From positions 1 through 52,615 of the IMG/VR virus record IMGVR_UViG_3300045790_003108: DNA of 52,615 nt; one strand, written 5' to 3'. The first letter of the stretch is position 1. Each line of letters starts with the position of its first letter. The DNA is from a virus. The notes beneath the pieces were generated by a model. The model had not been told where the DNA came from and did not search any database. It saw only the letters and a program-made list of their open reading frames with translations. Positions 9,901 through 18,100 of this stretch are shown piece after piece. The translations under genes were made by a program, and so were the position numbers.

Positions 9901-12120
9901 TTGCTGTGTCGGCTTTAATGAACTTGCGGGCACTTCATCTTTTTCACTGACTATGTCACGCGCTTTCATAAAGCTAACCATGGCACCACGGTTTTCAGCT
10001 TTGATTTGCGGCATTTCTGATCGTGGTATATTTTTGGTGCCGCTTTCTTGTGTAAAAGACTGCCATTCATCATTTAGCATTTTGCCTGCTATTTCAGGTG
10101 CTTGTTCTATGTCAGCGACACCAGTGTCGTCAACATCATTGCTCACTAGCTCTTGCTGGGCAGGCTGTGGCTTACTGGCATTGTCCGTACTTATATCCGG
10201 AGCTGTATTAGGTGCGGTACTTGCATCGCTTTTGACGGTCCAGCCAAAGCCATTATCAAAACTAACTGCCTTAGTTTTTTTACCTGCTCTGCGTGCTGCG
10301 CGTGCTTCTTTGCTTAATAAGGCATCACGCTTGGTTTTAAACGGTTCGCCACTTTTAGCAACGTTTACACCGCTTTCATTACCTGCAAAAACAATATCTT
10401 TTTGAGGTAATAAATTTTGCGAGTCTTTACCGGCTTGTTTGATCTGCTCTGCTGCTCGCTGTTTTGGTCGGCCATCTTCACCAAAAATAATATCCTTTTG
10501 ATCAATACCTTTAGGCTGTGACTCAAGATCAGCTTGTGCCTGCTCGCGCATTTCACGGTTTTGGGTTTGCTCTGTCGTTGGGAGCTTGCCTTGCTCTGGC
10601 ACTACTTGGCCGTCTATTGGTGCATTGTCTATCCCTTGCGCGTTTTGAGCGTCTGGGCCTAATAACTCGCCTTCGTGTTGGTATTTAATAGGACTAAAGC
10701 GATCCTCTGGCGTTGGTGACTTGTCAAACGCTGCCGCTTTTACTCGCTCGTCTACAGTAGGTGCGTTGTTGCCTGCTTCTAAGTCTCTTAGCGACTGTTG
10801 CGCTGGGCTTGTAAGCATATCACCATACTGGCCGGCTGCTTTTGCTGTCTGGTCAAATCCTGCTTGTCTTGCGGCTGTTGGCGCATCGTAATCAATATCA
10901 TCATTTTTAAATACAGGCGTTTCGGCATCTTCTGGTGTTGTTTGCGATTGCTCTGTTTCTTGTGATCCCGGCTGATTTTGTTGGGCTGCGGCTGTAAACA
11001 AAGGATCGTCAATGCCGAATTTTTCTTTCATTGTACGGGCGACTATTGCGGACGCTTCAACCTCTGTAAAGCCTTGCTTAATTGCTGAGTCGTATTGCTG
11101 CTTTTTAACTGTTTCAATGGCTTCTTCTGGCGTTGCGCCTGCTTCTACAAGCTGATCGGCACCGTTTTTAACTGCTTCTGCTGATTTTTGCTGATAACCC
11201 ATTACTTTTTGCGCCGTTTCTGAGCCCGTGCGCATCACACCACCAACCGTAAGGCCGCCTACGAATGCTTCGTCTAGCCCTTCAAATTCATCAATGCTTT
11301 TGCCTGCACCCCATTGCGCTAAGGCTTCTTGCCCTGTTTCGGTTAATCCCTCGCCTACGGCACCTTTAAATAATCGCTTTACAAAGCTTGGATCGCGTAC
11401 AGCGTCAACAAGCTCACCCTTGCCCATGCGCTTAGCTGTTTCGACTACGCCATCTTTTAAAATGTCCTTACCAAGCTGGCCCATGCTAACTTTGATACCT
11501 AAGCGCTCAAGCAGCATTTGCCCTGAACCTGACGCGACAGCTCTCGCTGCATTCTTTTCATCTTCTGGCTGTTTCTCGTAAGCTTCTTGGGATAAGCCTC
11601 CGGCAAGCGTAGCTGCGCCAATTGGGTTTGCCGCTGCGGCCATATAAGGTAATGAGCCCGCAACCAACTCACCTGCGTAATTACCAAAATCTTTTAATCC
11701 ACCAATGTCTTTGTATGATTTAACTGTTGGTTCGTATGCCTTTTGTTCTTCAACATTTCGTTCAATGCCTTTTTCAGCCCACTGGTCAACTTCTGCACCT
11801 GGTCTAAGCTTATCAGCAAGCCAGCTATCAAAAGGTCCAGGCTTTAGTACGTTAAGCTCTCGCTTTGTAGGCTCTGGCTTCTCACCAATAACATCTGTTA
11901 ACCCCTCAGCCGCGCGATAACCTATCTCTTGCAACTTATCAACGCCTGCTCCTAGCGCTGCGGACATGCCTGATTCTGGCTCCGACACAGCTTCGGTCTT
12001 TATTTCGCTATCACCAATAAGTCCGCGCTTAACAGCTTCATCATAAGCCTCTTTTTGAGGTCCTTTTAATAAGCCGCGCTTGTCAGCCTCTTGCAGTGCA
12101 AGTAATCTTTCATTGTTCAT
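3961..12120 (-). CDS. Giant polyvalent protein, probable DNA-ejection/internal virion protein
   Basis: 2719 aa. Seen in order: a charged N terminus; an Ala/Gly-rich hydrophobic region about 140-330; long disordered acidic segments; a ParB-like motif (VLDGHHQWLAA) near 770; a conserved LPD1-like block (FGFRGVEFGNWV, then GARGKGG, INLTKKAGAGSLAHEWWH) with a zinc-peptidase HEWWH near 1425; a second HExxxH (AHETIAHGG) near 1666; and an LPD38-like region about 2200-2590. The family (large polyvalent proteins) is known for phage proteins delivered into the host with the DNA. It is the last late gene, after smaller ejection proteins, which fits the end of a podovirus ejection module. Individual enzyme activities are inferred. 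Confidence 0.85.
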   Translation of the reverse strand: MNNERLLALQEADKRGLLKGPQKEAYDEAVKRGLIGDSEIKTEAVSEPESGMSAALGAGVDKLQEIGYRAAEGLTDVIGEKPEPTKRELNVLKPGPFDSWLADKLRPGAEVDQWAEKGIERNVEEQKAYEPTVKSYKDIGGLKDFGNYAGELVAGSLPYMAAAANPIGAATLAGGLSQEAYEKQPEDEKNAARAVASGSGQMLLERLGIKVSMGQLGKDILKDGVVETAKRMGKGELVDAVRDPSFVKRLFKGAVGEGLTETGQEALAQWGAGKSIDEFEGLDEAFVGGLTVGGVMRTGSETAQKVMGYQQKSAEAVKNGADQLVEAGATPEEAIETVKKQQYDSAIKQGFTEVEASAIVARTMKEKFGIDDPLFTAAAQQNQPGSQETEQSQTTPEDAETPVFKNDDIDYDAPTAARQAGFDQTAKAAGQYGDMLTSPAQQSLRDLEAGNNAPTVDERVKAAAFDKSPTPEDRFSPIKYQHEGELLGPDAQNAQGIDNAPIDGQVVPEQGKLPTTEQTQNREMREQAQADLESQPKGIDQKDIIFGEDGRPKQRAAEQIKQAGKDSQNLLPQKDIVFAGNESGVNVAKSGEPFKTKRDALLSKEARAARRAGKKTKAVSFDNGFGWTVKSDASTAPNTAPDISTDNASKPQPAQQELVSNDVDDTGVADIEQAPEIAGKMLNDEWQSFTQESGTKNIPRSEMPQIKAENRGAMVSFMKARDIVSEKDEVPASSLKPTQQEFSPAKVKQAKEFEGGNRSILVSNDNYVLDGHHQWLAAREKGEPVKVIRLNAPIEQLVPLAKEMPSTETQGGTGKLTATGNEEAAALGKLNSDNGKLIERKGIETADNGKLTEQESVNSEQSAELPPILKTTKRKWLQSEAKKQGLKKGSPGFDVAMAKIEEGYEPAIDKALAESSFETYQEFNSDTPESINRQAYSELRKEFGIDDTFQAEKPAQQIRDSISAPKDEKSAPSTETVGEPKSTEKTNDPEIPDSSNQKIKKTEPPKSGFSLPESKRPGQLNSDTIPAENSQATVKQPSNKKEQASLQESIDDFGEKLGGARKDAWGGFSEAIQDQKSTTELPLSKAWPEPNYKELVEKGANAESAALIAAMRSEIPSKPRVARKVARWAEKVNTLKSFAADLMSGDRNVASVMQRMRNHSSKLAAVVDAIPSIAKADIDTLKNVADYRISSGSFSIFGGKTYSPSKVFYFIERNGRPVYDGASETLSNVQALLTKVIKAEQADNANATSGKKSKISVYRDRYTKDIYLGWKGAGGVLKIKSFDDLGAARDHLKNNREEVEQTLQKIKETPSMRKPVNAERIGPERYAENVTPDTFGETFGFRGVEFGNWVEQAKRQKNLNQAYDGLMDLAEALDLPPKALSLNGKLGLAFGARGKGGKNPAAAHYEPNSVVINLTKKAGAGSLAHEWWHALDNYFGKQRPNTEFITESPYTLSTDEIRPEMANAFKHVRNAIVQSGLPERSKQLDTRRSKAYWATTIEMTARSFETYIIDKLKQQGITNDYLANVVLDEAWTAAESLGLESNSTYPYPNKAEQEKINPAYQTLFDTIESENTSEGIRLFSKSKPSKKANGVNAKQAQAIADDFITSLKGANGITVNILEDTATAEKLWRMSLDGATVKGAYSEMSNTVYIIAENMDSIDDLKQTLAHETIAHGGLDTVIGKEAKQEFIDRIKKTKGRKAFEKYWKDANKDYWDASEDVKAEEIFARFVENEPSKGEVKYWWNALKRFIRAQLDKLGVAYREDDELTAMRDMLQSIVKGFKAQREPVATSKNEMAYSQSDKKFSRTANNDTSKAPNKIAESVKKALNGDRFEKSSVPEWDALNAQLRETDKTAGDKIKRQLSRWFMPGGNLPETVQQAKRGRDRDVAVHEFDVSMLVGKLNSAMKSAKINPDRLTDEQWSKYHEFLTGENDGKALNQNERDTLILMREHIDGLTKDYVASVNNKLHQRFAEDGDIDPKESARLEKMLGNMGKYLNRSYKAFDDPKWFEKIPTKVIDDARAYLMQQYEKDGATAKEAQQKAQVTMNEMVKTGTAYDSLGSFIAESKLGSKDLSTLIPRKDISPEIRALLGEYADPRINYAKSVSKMSAMIANDKLLSTIRDMGINNFIFEKDSRPPNATVQLAGEASEVYAPLNGMWTTPEIKEAFEDAMGGERGEGWLDKAIQINGFIKFGKTVLSPTTAMRNVMSAYFFTVANGHFNQKYMKQAVAAFNAQVKEKVTDGESDYIKRLIKLGVLYDSANAGDIVKVMTDGKINQMLEGRSGAAFENLRWLTAKATGFYRFGDDFWKIVGFENEKAALVRTGMKESEAESLAAERIQNTYPTYSRVGKAGAWLSRFPLAGTFVSFPAEVIRTTGNMMKLAASEIKSDNPKIREMGAKRIVGMSLASGGMFALSALSAAMFGVTDDEEEALRDLAPPWQKNSTFIYAGRDSDNNLRYFDMSFLDPYAYWKRPIEAMMRDQPVNEAIASSLSDMVSPFLGTDISTGKILEVISNKKQSGGQVYKENDTAIRKSADIAGHLALGLAPGAVNNAWRIGMAATDVKRSTGKPYSLSDEMLALAGFRSSTFDPKVGLYYRTFDFNSAIAEARKELSGVLRDPNKVSDDEISAAKARAKTKQEQAFKQMSRLIKAAQTGGASRRQVMQILLLAGISKRNVGFLLREQVPPVNLSDRSFESAVKRAQLIMDNESAREVRSRFNRIIKND

Positions 12121-12123
12121 GTG

Positions 12124-13314
12124 CTATTTCTCTCCAGAGCTGCCGTAGATAAAACTCATTAATTCATCATCACTAAAGTCAGCATATCCTTTGTTTCCAC
12201 TCCCTCCCTCTGGGGGGGCTTCTACGGCTTGTTTGCCATAAATCTCACCAAGCTTATTCTTACGCTGCTCAAATTGGCTCCTAACTGCCGCTATCGCTTT
12301 CTTTTTATCCGCCTCTTCATCTGAACCTTTTTCAGGTTTTCCATAGTTGTATTCTATTTCAGCAAGGGCACTCGATTCGTCCTCGATTATTTTTACCCTT
12401 GCCTTTCGGTACTCGGACTCTTGAGGGGCTTCTTTTTGCTGTACGCTTCTTCTTCCAAAGTTTGCAGCAACTTCGGTCCCCATTTTGTCCCAGTATTCAG
12501 GGCGCTCTATCATATCTGCCATCATTGCGCGTGTTTTGATGGTGCTAACCAACTCTTTAGGCGTATAGGTCATTACAGGATCATCGCCCTCTGACGTTCG
12601 GCCCTTAGTCATTGGCTTTACTTTTTTTGAGCCATTTTCATAGGTAACTTGTAACGCCAGGGCTACGCTCCCATCTTCACGTTCTGCCGGCACAAAACCA
12701 GCAAACTCAACATTAGCAATTTTTGACTTTACAGCTTCGTCATACTGGCCAATGGACGCTTTTATTTTGTCGCCAAACACGCCATCAAATAGCTTGATGG
12801 TTTCAGGGGAGTTGGCTTGTGCCATATTTCCACTTTTAATAACGGTATCAAGCTTTGTGCTTAATCCTTTTACCGCTTCACGATATTCAGGTTTCATGTA
12901 AGTACGCGGGTCCATGCCTTTGTTGCGCGAAAGCACATCGTTTAAATCTTCCGGTATCCGGCCTGTTTCTCTGAATGACTGCCACGCTAAAGGTATTGCT
13001 GGCTGGTCTTTTTCCCATATATCTTGTTGCGTTTTATAGTTTTGCTCCCACTGCCTTTGTTGCTGGTTAGCTTCTAGTGTTTTATTGCGATATTCACTAT
13101 TTTGATTAGCTTGGTTTTCACGAAACTTAACGTCCTGCTTGCGGTTTTGAACGCGCTCATTATCAAGCTGAGCTTGTCTGTCTAACCCGTCTTGATAACG
13201 CTGATCGTTTCGCTTATCCATATCAGCAAGGCGAGCTTTATTGTCCTTGCGTGCTTGATGGCGCTCCATCATTTCAAAGCCCTTTAACGCCCCGTCTACA
13301 AATGCGCCTGCCAT
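12124..13314 (-). CDS. Probable internal virion/ejection protein (396 aa)
   Basis: 396 aa. Residues about 15-110 are very rich in Gln, Asn, Arg, Lys and Asp and should form a long coiled helix; the rest is mixed, with an acidic C terminus ending YGSSGEK. No family recognised. Its position directly upstream of the polyvalent protein (stop to start three bases apart) and downstream of small membrane-active proteins suggests an ejected structural protein, as with the P22 gp7/gp16/gp20 or T7 gp14-16 clusters. Function inferred from order only. Confidence 0.65.
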   Translation of the reverse strand: MAGAFVDGALKGFEMMERHQARKDNKARLADMDKRNDQRYQDGLDRQAQLDNERVQNRKQDVKFRENQANQNSEYRNKTLEANQQQRQWEQNYKTQQDIWEKDQPAIPLAWQSFRETGRIPEDLNDVLSRNKGMDPRTYMKPEYREAVKGLSTKLDTVIKSGNMAQANSPETIKLFDGVFGDKIKASIGQYDEAVKSKIANVEFAGFVPAEREDGSVALALQVTYENGSKKVKPMTKGRTSEGDDPVMTYTPKELVSTIKTRAMMADMIERPEYWDKMGTEVAANFGRRSVQQKEAPQESEYRKARVKIIEDESSALAEIEYNYGKPEKGSDEEADKKKAIAAVRSQFEQRKNKLGEIYGKQAVEAPPEGGSGNKGYADFSDDELMSFIYGSSGEK

Positions 13315-13324
13315 ACATTACCCC

Positions 13325-13582
13325 TTAAAGTGAACCAGCAACTAAACCAATAGCGCCGCCAATAGCCGCACCCCAAGGTCCACCAACGGCCCCTATTTCC
13401 GCGCCGATCATTGCGCCAGCCATAATACCCGTACCTGTAGCGCTTATCTGTGCGCTTTTCTTTTGCTGGTCTAAGTTTTCGTTAGTCATATCGCGGTTTT
13501 GTTCCATATCCGACAACGTTTTAAGTGAACCAGTGGCCTTGTTCTTCGTGCTTTGGCCGGCCTGTAAGATTGAATAAGCCAT
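13325..13582 (-). CDS. Small Gly/Ala-rich, probably membrane-active virion protein
   Basis: 85 aa. The N-terminal half is polar; the C-terminal half is a glycine-zipper-like hydrophobic segment (GIMAGAMIGAEIGAVGG, then GAAIGGAIGLVAGSL) able to insert into membranes. It overlaps the preceding gene by one base. Set among ejection genes, it may help form the trans-envelope conduit. No family name can be given. Confidence 0.65.
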   Translation of the reverse strand: MAYSILQAGQSTKNKATGSLKTLSDMEQNRDMTNENLDQQKKSAQISATGTGIMAGAMIGAEIGAVGGPWGAAIGGAIGLVAGSL

Positions 13583-14016
13583 TATTTACCACCTATATCA
13601 GCTAGAGACTGAGGCGCGCCGCCTTGCCCCGTTAAGATTGAATTTTGTAAGTCGTCTACTGACTCGCGTGTTTCGTTGTTTACTGAGGCCGTTGTTAGGC
13701 TTTTTAATAAACCTGTATTGGCGCTGCTTTGCTTTGTTTCATCTGGCGTTAAGCCGTATCGCCCCAAGCGTTGCGACTCGGCCACTTTCGATTGGTTGAA
13801 AGAAGTGCTTATATTTTTTTCATTGCGCGCCATCTGTTCATTTAGCAACTTGTCGCTTGTCGCTAAGCCAAACAATTCCTCCTGGACCGGCAAGAAGCGC
13901 GTTTTATAATCTTCAAATTGCTGGCGAGTTAGATCGGCTAAGGCGTTTTGATATTTATCGGTTCTAATGCTTGAGCTATCAACACTGTAAATATCGTAAT
14001 CAAATTCGTCTTCCAT
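13582..14016 (-). CDS. Small ejection-module protein (144 aa)
   Basis: 144 aa, polar and helical. The core FEDYKTRFLPVQEELFGLA resembles EWAYYQKSIVPFENQVIDEA of the next upstream gene in spacing and pattern, and both continue with a Ser/Asn/Gln-rich helical part. The two genes may be diverged paralogues. Packed tightly with neighbours (one-base overlap downstream, nine bases upstream). Role inferred as an internal virion protein. Confidence 0.65.
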   Translation of the reverse strand: MEDEFDYDIYSVDSSSIRTDKYQNALADLTRQQFEDYKTRFLPVQEELFGLATSDKLLNEQMARNEKNISTSFNQSKVAESQRLGRYGLTPDETKQSSANTGLLKSLTTASVNNETRESVDDLQNSILTGQGGAPQSLADIGGK

Positions 14017-14025
14017 AGGTTTCTC

Positions 14026-14658
14026 CTATACGGTCCAGTTGTTGGGGTCGTTATTTGGCGTGCCAGTGATCACGTTATCCATATCAGCAAGGCCAGTATT
14101 CGCAGGCAAGTTGTTGTAATAACTACCGGCTGCACCTGCAACCGCGCCAGCCGCACCTAAAATAGAGTCGCTTTGTTGTCTGCTATTGCTTGCATCGTTA
14201 AACGCTTTTTGCTGTGAACTTGATGCAATGTCACTGAGTGTTGCTGTCGCTTCCTGTGACTGCCCTTGCCCCATAGCCATAACATTTGCCATCTTGCCTG
14301 TGTAACGTTCTTGCCCTGCAACTTGTGAGCGTGATTTTGCATCGCTTGTTACTGACGCTTCGTTGTCGGCCATATCACTAACAACGTTTTTAAACTTGCC
14401 GCTATTTGGGTTTATGCCGTTCGCTTCCATGCTAGAAAGTGCGTTATTACTGGCATCTGAAAAGGATTTTTTATAACCAAGATTTGTATTCTCGGCTATG
14501 TCATCGTAAACGCTTTCGTCATTGGCTTGCTTTGCTTCGTCAATAACTTGGTTTTCAAACGGCACGATGCTTTTTTGGTAGTAAGCCCATTCTTCGCCGT
14601 ATACTTTGGCAAGCTCTTTTTCGTACTCTGTTTCTTTGACTTCGTTGGACTTACCCAT
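14026..14658 (-). CDS. Ejection-module protein (210 aa)
   Basis: 210 aa starting MGKSNEVKETEYEKELAKVY, with AGGGGA upstream; a longer frame to 14688 has no site and would overlap the previous gene. The N-terminal helix contains AYYQKSIVPFENQ; the middle is rich in Ser, Asn, Gln and Ala; a short Ala/Gly segment (ILGAAGAVAGAAGSYY) lies near residue 170. It is like the 144-aa neighbour in layout. Probable internal virion protein; no family recognised. Confidence 0.65.
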   Translation of the reverse strand: MGKSNEVKETEYEKELAKVYGEEWAYYQKSIVPFENQVIDEAKQANDESVYDDIAENTNLGYKKSFSDASNNALSSMEANGINPNSGKFKNVVSDMADNEASVTSDAKSRSQVAGQERYTGKMANVMAMGQGQSQEATATLSDIASSSQQKAFNDASNSRQQSDSILGAAGAVAGAAGSYYNNLPANTGLADMDNVITGTPNNDPNNWTV

Positions 14659-14663
14659 GAATC

Positions 14664-15080
14664 TTAATCCCCTAAAAAGTGTCGCCACACGGTTAAACCA
14701 TCACGCACGCCAGCGTGAGCCCAGCCATGAGAGGGAGCCACTTTGTTAAACCCGCGTCTAGCGGTTGCAAATTCGATAAATTGAGCCTTGCCGCATTTAG
14801 CAAGTCTAATGATGTGATGTAGGTAACGCTGCGTAGCATTCCCGCCGTGGCATGACGCTACTGTTATCTCGATAAAGGTTTTGTTTTCAATGTGACGAGG
14901 CCACAAAATAAAAAAACCATCTGGCACCAAAAACAAAAAAGCCCACTCGTTTGAGCAGGCTTTGTCGATTTCTTGGTATAGGTATGGGTCGTTTGCAATA
15001 TTACCTATTCGAGTTATTGGCTCTTTAAGCCGATCACGGTGTTTAGACCATGACACGCATTGCAGGTGTGACTTTTCCAT
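14664..15080 (-). CDS. Unrecognised 138-aa protein opening the ejection cluster
   Basis: 138 aa with a compact alpha/beta appearance: FLFLVPDGFFILWPRH, then IEITVASCHGG and a helix, then FIEFATARRGFNKV. The pattern (strand, long helix, strand with a late F-x-K-V) is compatible with a GNAT-like fold, seen in some podovirus virion proteins such as T7 gp13, but key motifs are not clear. It is the first gene after the 1347-aa fibre and after the AAACCCCCCAA motif. Start uncertain because the Shine-Dalgarno is weak. Confidence 0.55.
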   Translation of the reverse strand: MEKSHLQCVSWSKHRDRLKEPITRIGNIANDPYLYQEIDKACSNEWAFLFLVPDGFFILWPRHIENKTFIEITVASCHGGNATQRYLHHIIRLAKCGKAQFIEFATARRGFNKVAPSHGWAHAGVRDGLTVWRHFLGD

Positions 15081-15102
15081 TATGTAGAAATACTAACCTA
15101 TA

Positions 15103-15113
15103 TTGGGGGGTTT
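15103..15113 (-). promoter_or_regulatory. AAACCCCCCAA motif upstream of the ejection genes
   Basis: In a 38-bp gap of the late operon the minus strand reads ATAAACCCCCCAATATAGG. The 11-mer AAACCCCCCAA also occurs in the putative late promoter at 34571-34583. An upstream AT-rich stretch follows but no confident -10. It may be a site for a late regulator or an internal promoter. Confidence 0.35.
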
Positions 15114-15118
15114 ATCCA

Positions 15119-18100
15119 TTACCCTAAAGAGCTTCCTTTTTTGAATAGTTGAAATAATACGTCTTGAGCTGAAACGGTTGGGTATTTTCGGCCAAAAACG
15201 CCGCTGTCTACAGACTGAGCATTGGTAGAGATCATTATTTTAATGTTGTAAGTTGTATTTGCGTTTATTGTTACGGTTATATCTTCAATGCCGCGATCTT
15301 CACCAGTGCCAGCGCCGCCGCCCAAATAGGTGCCGCCAGTAGTTCTTACCGCTACTGAGCTTGTTCTGTACTGGTTTTCTCCACCATCACCCACGCCAGG
15401 TATGTTTGTTGCTACTTTTCTTATGTATAAAACTCTTTTGAAGCTTGCGCTGGCAATACTGAGTGTTGCAATCTGTGTTTCGCTACTATCTATGTTTTCA
15501 CTTTGTACTGACTTGGTTATTGTATCCGTAACATCACCGCTTAAATTCTCCGCATAAACAGTGCCGTAAAAGCTCGCGTTCTGACCAAACAGGGAGTTTA
15601 TGTACGCCGTATCTATTTGCGCGCTACCAATGGCCCCATTAGCAATATACGTAGTTACATTTGAACTCAAGATTTTACTAAGTCCTGCGAATGGACCAAG
15701 CGAAGGTTTGCCGGTTACGCTGTCATAAGCAAGTGAATTTAAGTAGGCTAGCGAGCCCAATGCCGGCTTTCCTGTCACTTCGTTGTAAGACAATGAATTT
15801 TTAGAGGCTAGACTTCCAAGTGTAGGCTTTCCGCTCAGATCGTTATAGCCTAGATCACTTAAAAACGCGAAAGTTCCTAGATTTGGCCTACCGCTAAGTT
15901 CGTTATAACCAAGCGAGTCTTTAGAAGCTAAATTACCTAGCCCGGTAACTTTGGATGAAGGTATTGCGCCGGTGGATGACATTACAACGTTGCCGTTATT
16001 ATCCTTAATAGTAACTGACTCTAGTGTCGCGCTCTTTGCTAGCATGTTTCCGCCAGGGTCAATTGAAAAATTACCGCTACGTGCGCCGTTGCTTGGATTG
16101 TAATTAATTGACGGTGTTGTGAGTGTTGAACCAACAAGCAAGCGATTTGCAAGCAGATCGTCAGTAACAAGGCTTTTTATAAATGCCTCGTCAATAATTG
16201 CAGTATTAATAACTGTTTTGCCTTCCGACACCGCAAAGACAGGTGTTAAGTTAGTAGGATCTTGATCTGTTATTATAGAAAACTTAGCGCCTTTAACTGC
16301 GAATATAGGCTCAACACCATCATTAACAAGGCCAAGACTCGTTGTGAGTCCATTTACAGTAGACTTAACACCCCATAATGCACTGTACTCGCCTTGGTTC
16401 GTTGCGACTGTCTCGCTTACTGTTTGTAAAGATGAGCGAACCTCGCCCACCTCTGATAGCAATGTCTCAGAAGCCGTTGCTATTGCCTGATTTGATTCCG
16501 TTTTTGTTGTGTAGTTGCTAATAAGAAGCGCGCCAATACTATCACCTTCGGGATCTTCGATAAGTGACCTAAGTACGTTAGTTGCCGAGCTTATTGCGCT
16601 ATTTGTATCAGACTTTGTGTAATAATTTAATTGTAAATTCGCGCCTATGCTGTTGCCTTCGGGATCTTCAATAGTTGCACGTAGCGCAGTATCCGCACTG
16701 GCTATTGCTTCGCCTACTTTTGCGCTAGTTAAGTAGTTATTCAAAAGATCGGCTGAAACGCCTGCAATATCACTATCTAGCTTTTCTATTAGCTCTGCGG
16801 TTGTCTCGGTATTGCTAGCAAATACTGTTTGTAACTCATAAAGTGTTGAGTTATTTTCGCCAAGCGCGGCATTCAAAACAGTTAATGACTCAGCAAAAGC
16901 GCTTTGTTCATTAGCAAAAACATTTTGCCTTTGTATTATATCTGCTTCTGATATGGTCCTTCTTTCTTGCTCCAAGTCGTTAGCTAAAGCGTTTTCTATT
17001 ACGGCTATAGCGCTTGTTTCATACTCTGCCCTTAATTGCTGGTTTGTTGTTGCGCTTGACTGCTCAGCATCGGCTTTAGTTTCATACTCGTTAAATAAAG
17101 TTGCCCCAATACTATTCCCTTGCGGATCTTCAATTTCGCTTTTTAGTATTGTTGTGGCTTGGCTTATCGCTTGATCTGTCTCTACAGAGGTTAAAAAGTT
17201 TTCGTAAATATCAGAGGTAGCCCCTTCTATTGCGCTTTGCAGCGTGCTTGTTGCTTGGCTTATGGCGCTTTCTGTATCGACTTTCGTTAAATAATTAACT
17301 TCAAGGAATGCCTTGTTTTCATCTACCTTTGTATTTAGCTGTAGAATGTCACTTGCTGTTGAGCTGGTCGCGTCAGAGAATGCCGCGCTTAACTGCGTTA
17401 ATTTTGATTCGCTTTCGAGAAAGTTTGTTTCAATAACCGTGATTGATTGCGCTAACGCCTCTGTTTGGCTGGTTGTAGCCTCTTGGGTCCTTAGTATGCT
17501 GGCGGTAACAATTCTTTGTTGGTCTGCCTGCTGATCATTAGCTAGCGCGTTTTCAATAACAGCTTGTGCTAACGGCTCGTTTGCAAGCTCAACTTCACTG
17601 CTTAGCTGAAATATAGCTCTTGATACTGCTTCTTCTACGCTGGCCTTTGTGCTGTATTCGTGAAATAGCGTAGCGCCTATGCTGTTACCCATAGGATCTT
17701 CAATTTCTGACTTTAGCAATTGAGCCGATGATGTTATTGCGTTATTGGCCTCTACTTTGGTGTAGTAATCTTGCGTGAGTGTCGCGCTTACTTCTTCGTC
17801 TATCGTTGTTTTAAGCTGTGTTGTTGCTTGGCTAATTGCTGAATTAGTTTCTACCGTGGTGCTATAGTCTTGCTTTATGAGTGCGCCTAAGCTTTCCCCG
17901 TCTGGATCTTCTATCTCGCTTTTTAACTGCAGGCCATAAGCTGATATTGCATTGTCTGTAGCAGTTGATGTGTAGTAATCATTAAATAGCGTAGCGCCTA
18001 CGCTGTCGCCTTCGGGATTTTCAATGGCCGATTTAAGTGTTGAGGTTGCGGCTGCAATGACTTCATCGGCTGTTGCTTTCGTGTAATAGGTATTTGCAAT

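Noticed and set aside
12205-12230. Poly-G run CTGGGGGGGCTTC as a third AAACCCCCC-like motif
   Set aside because: It is coding sequence and lacks the flanking AAA and AA.
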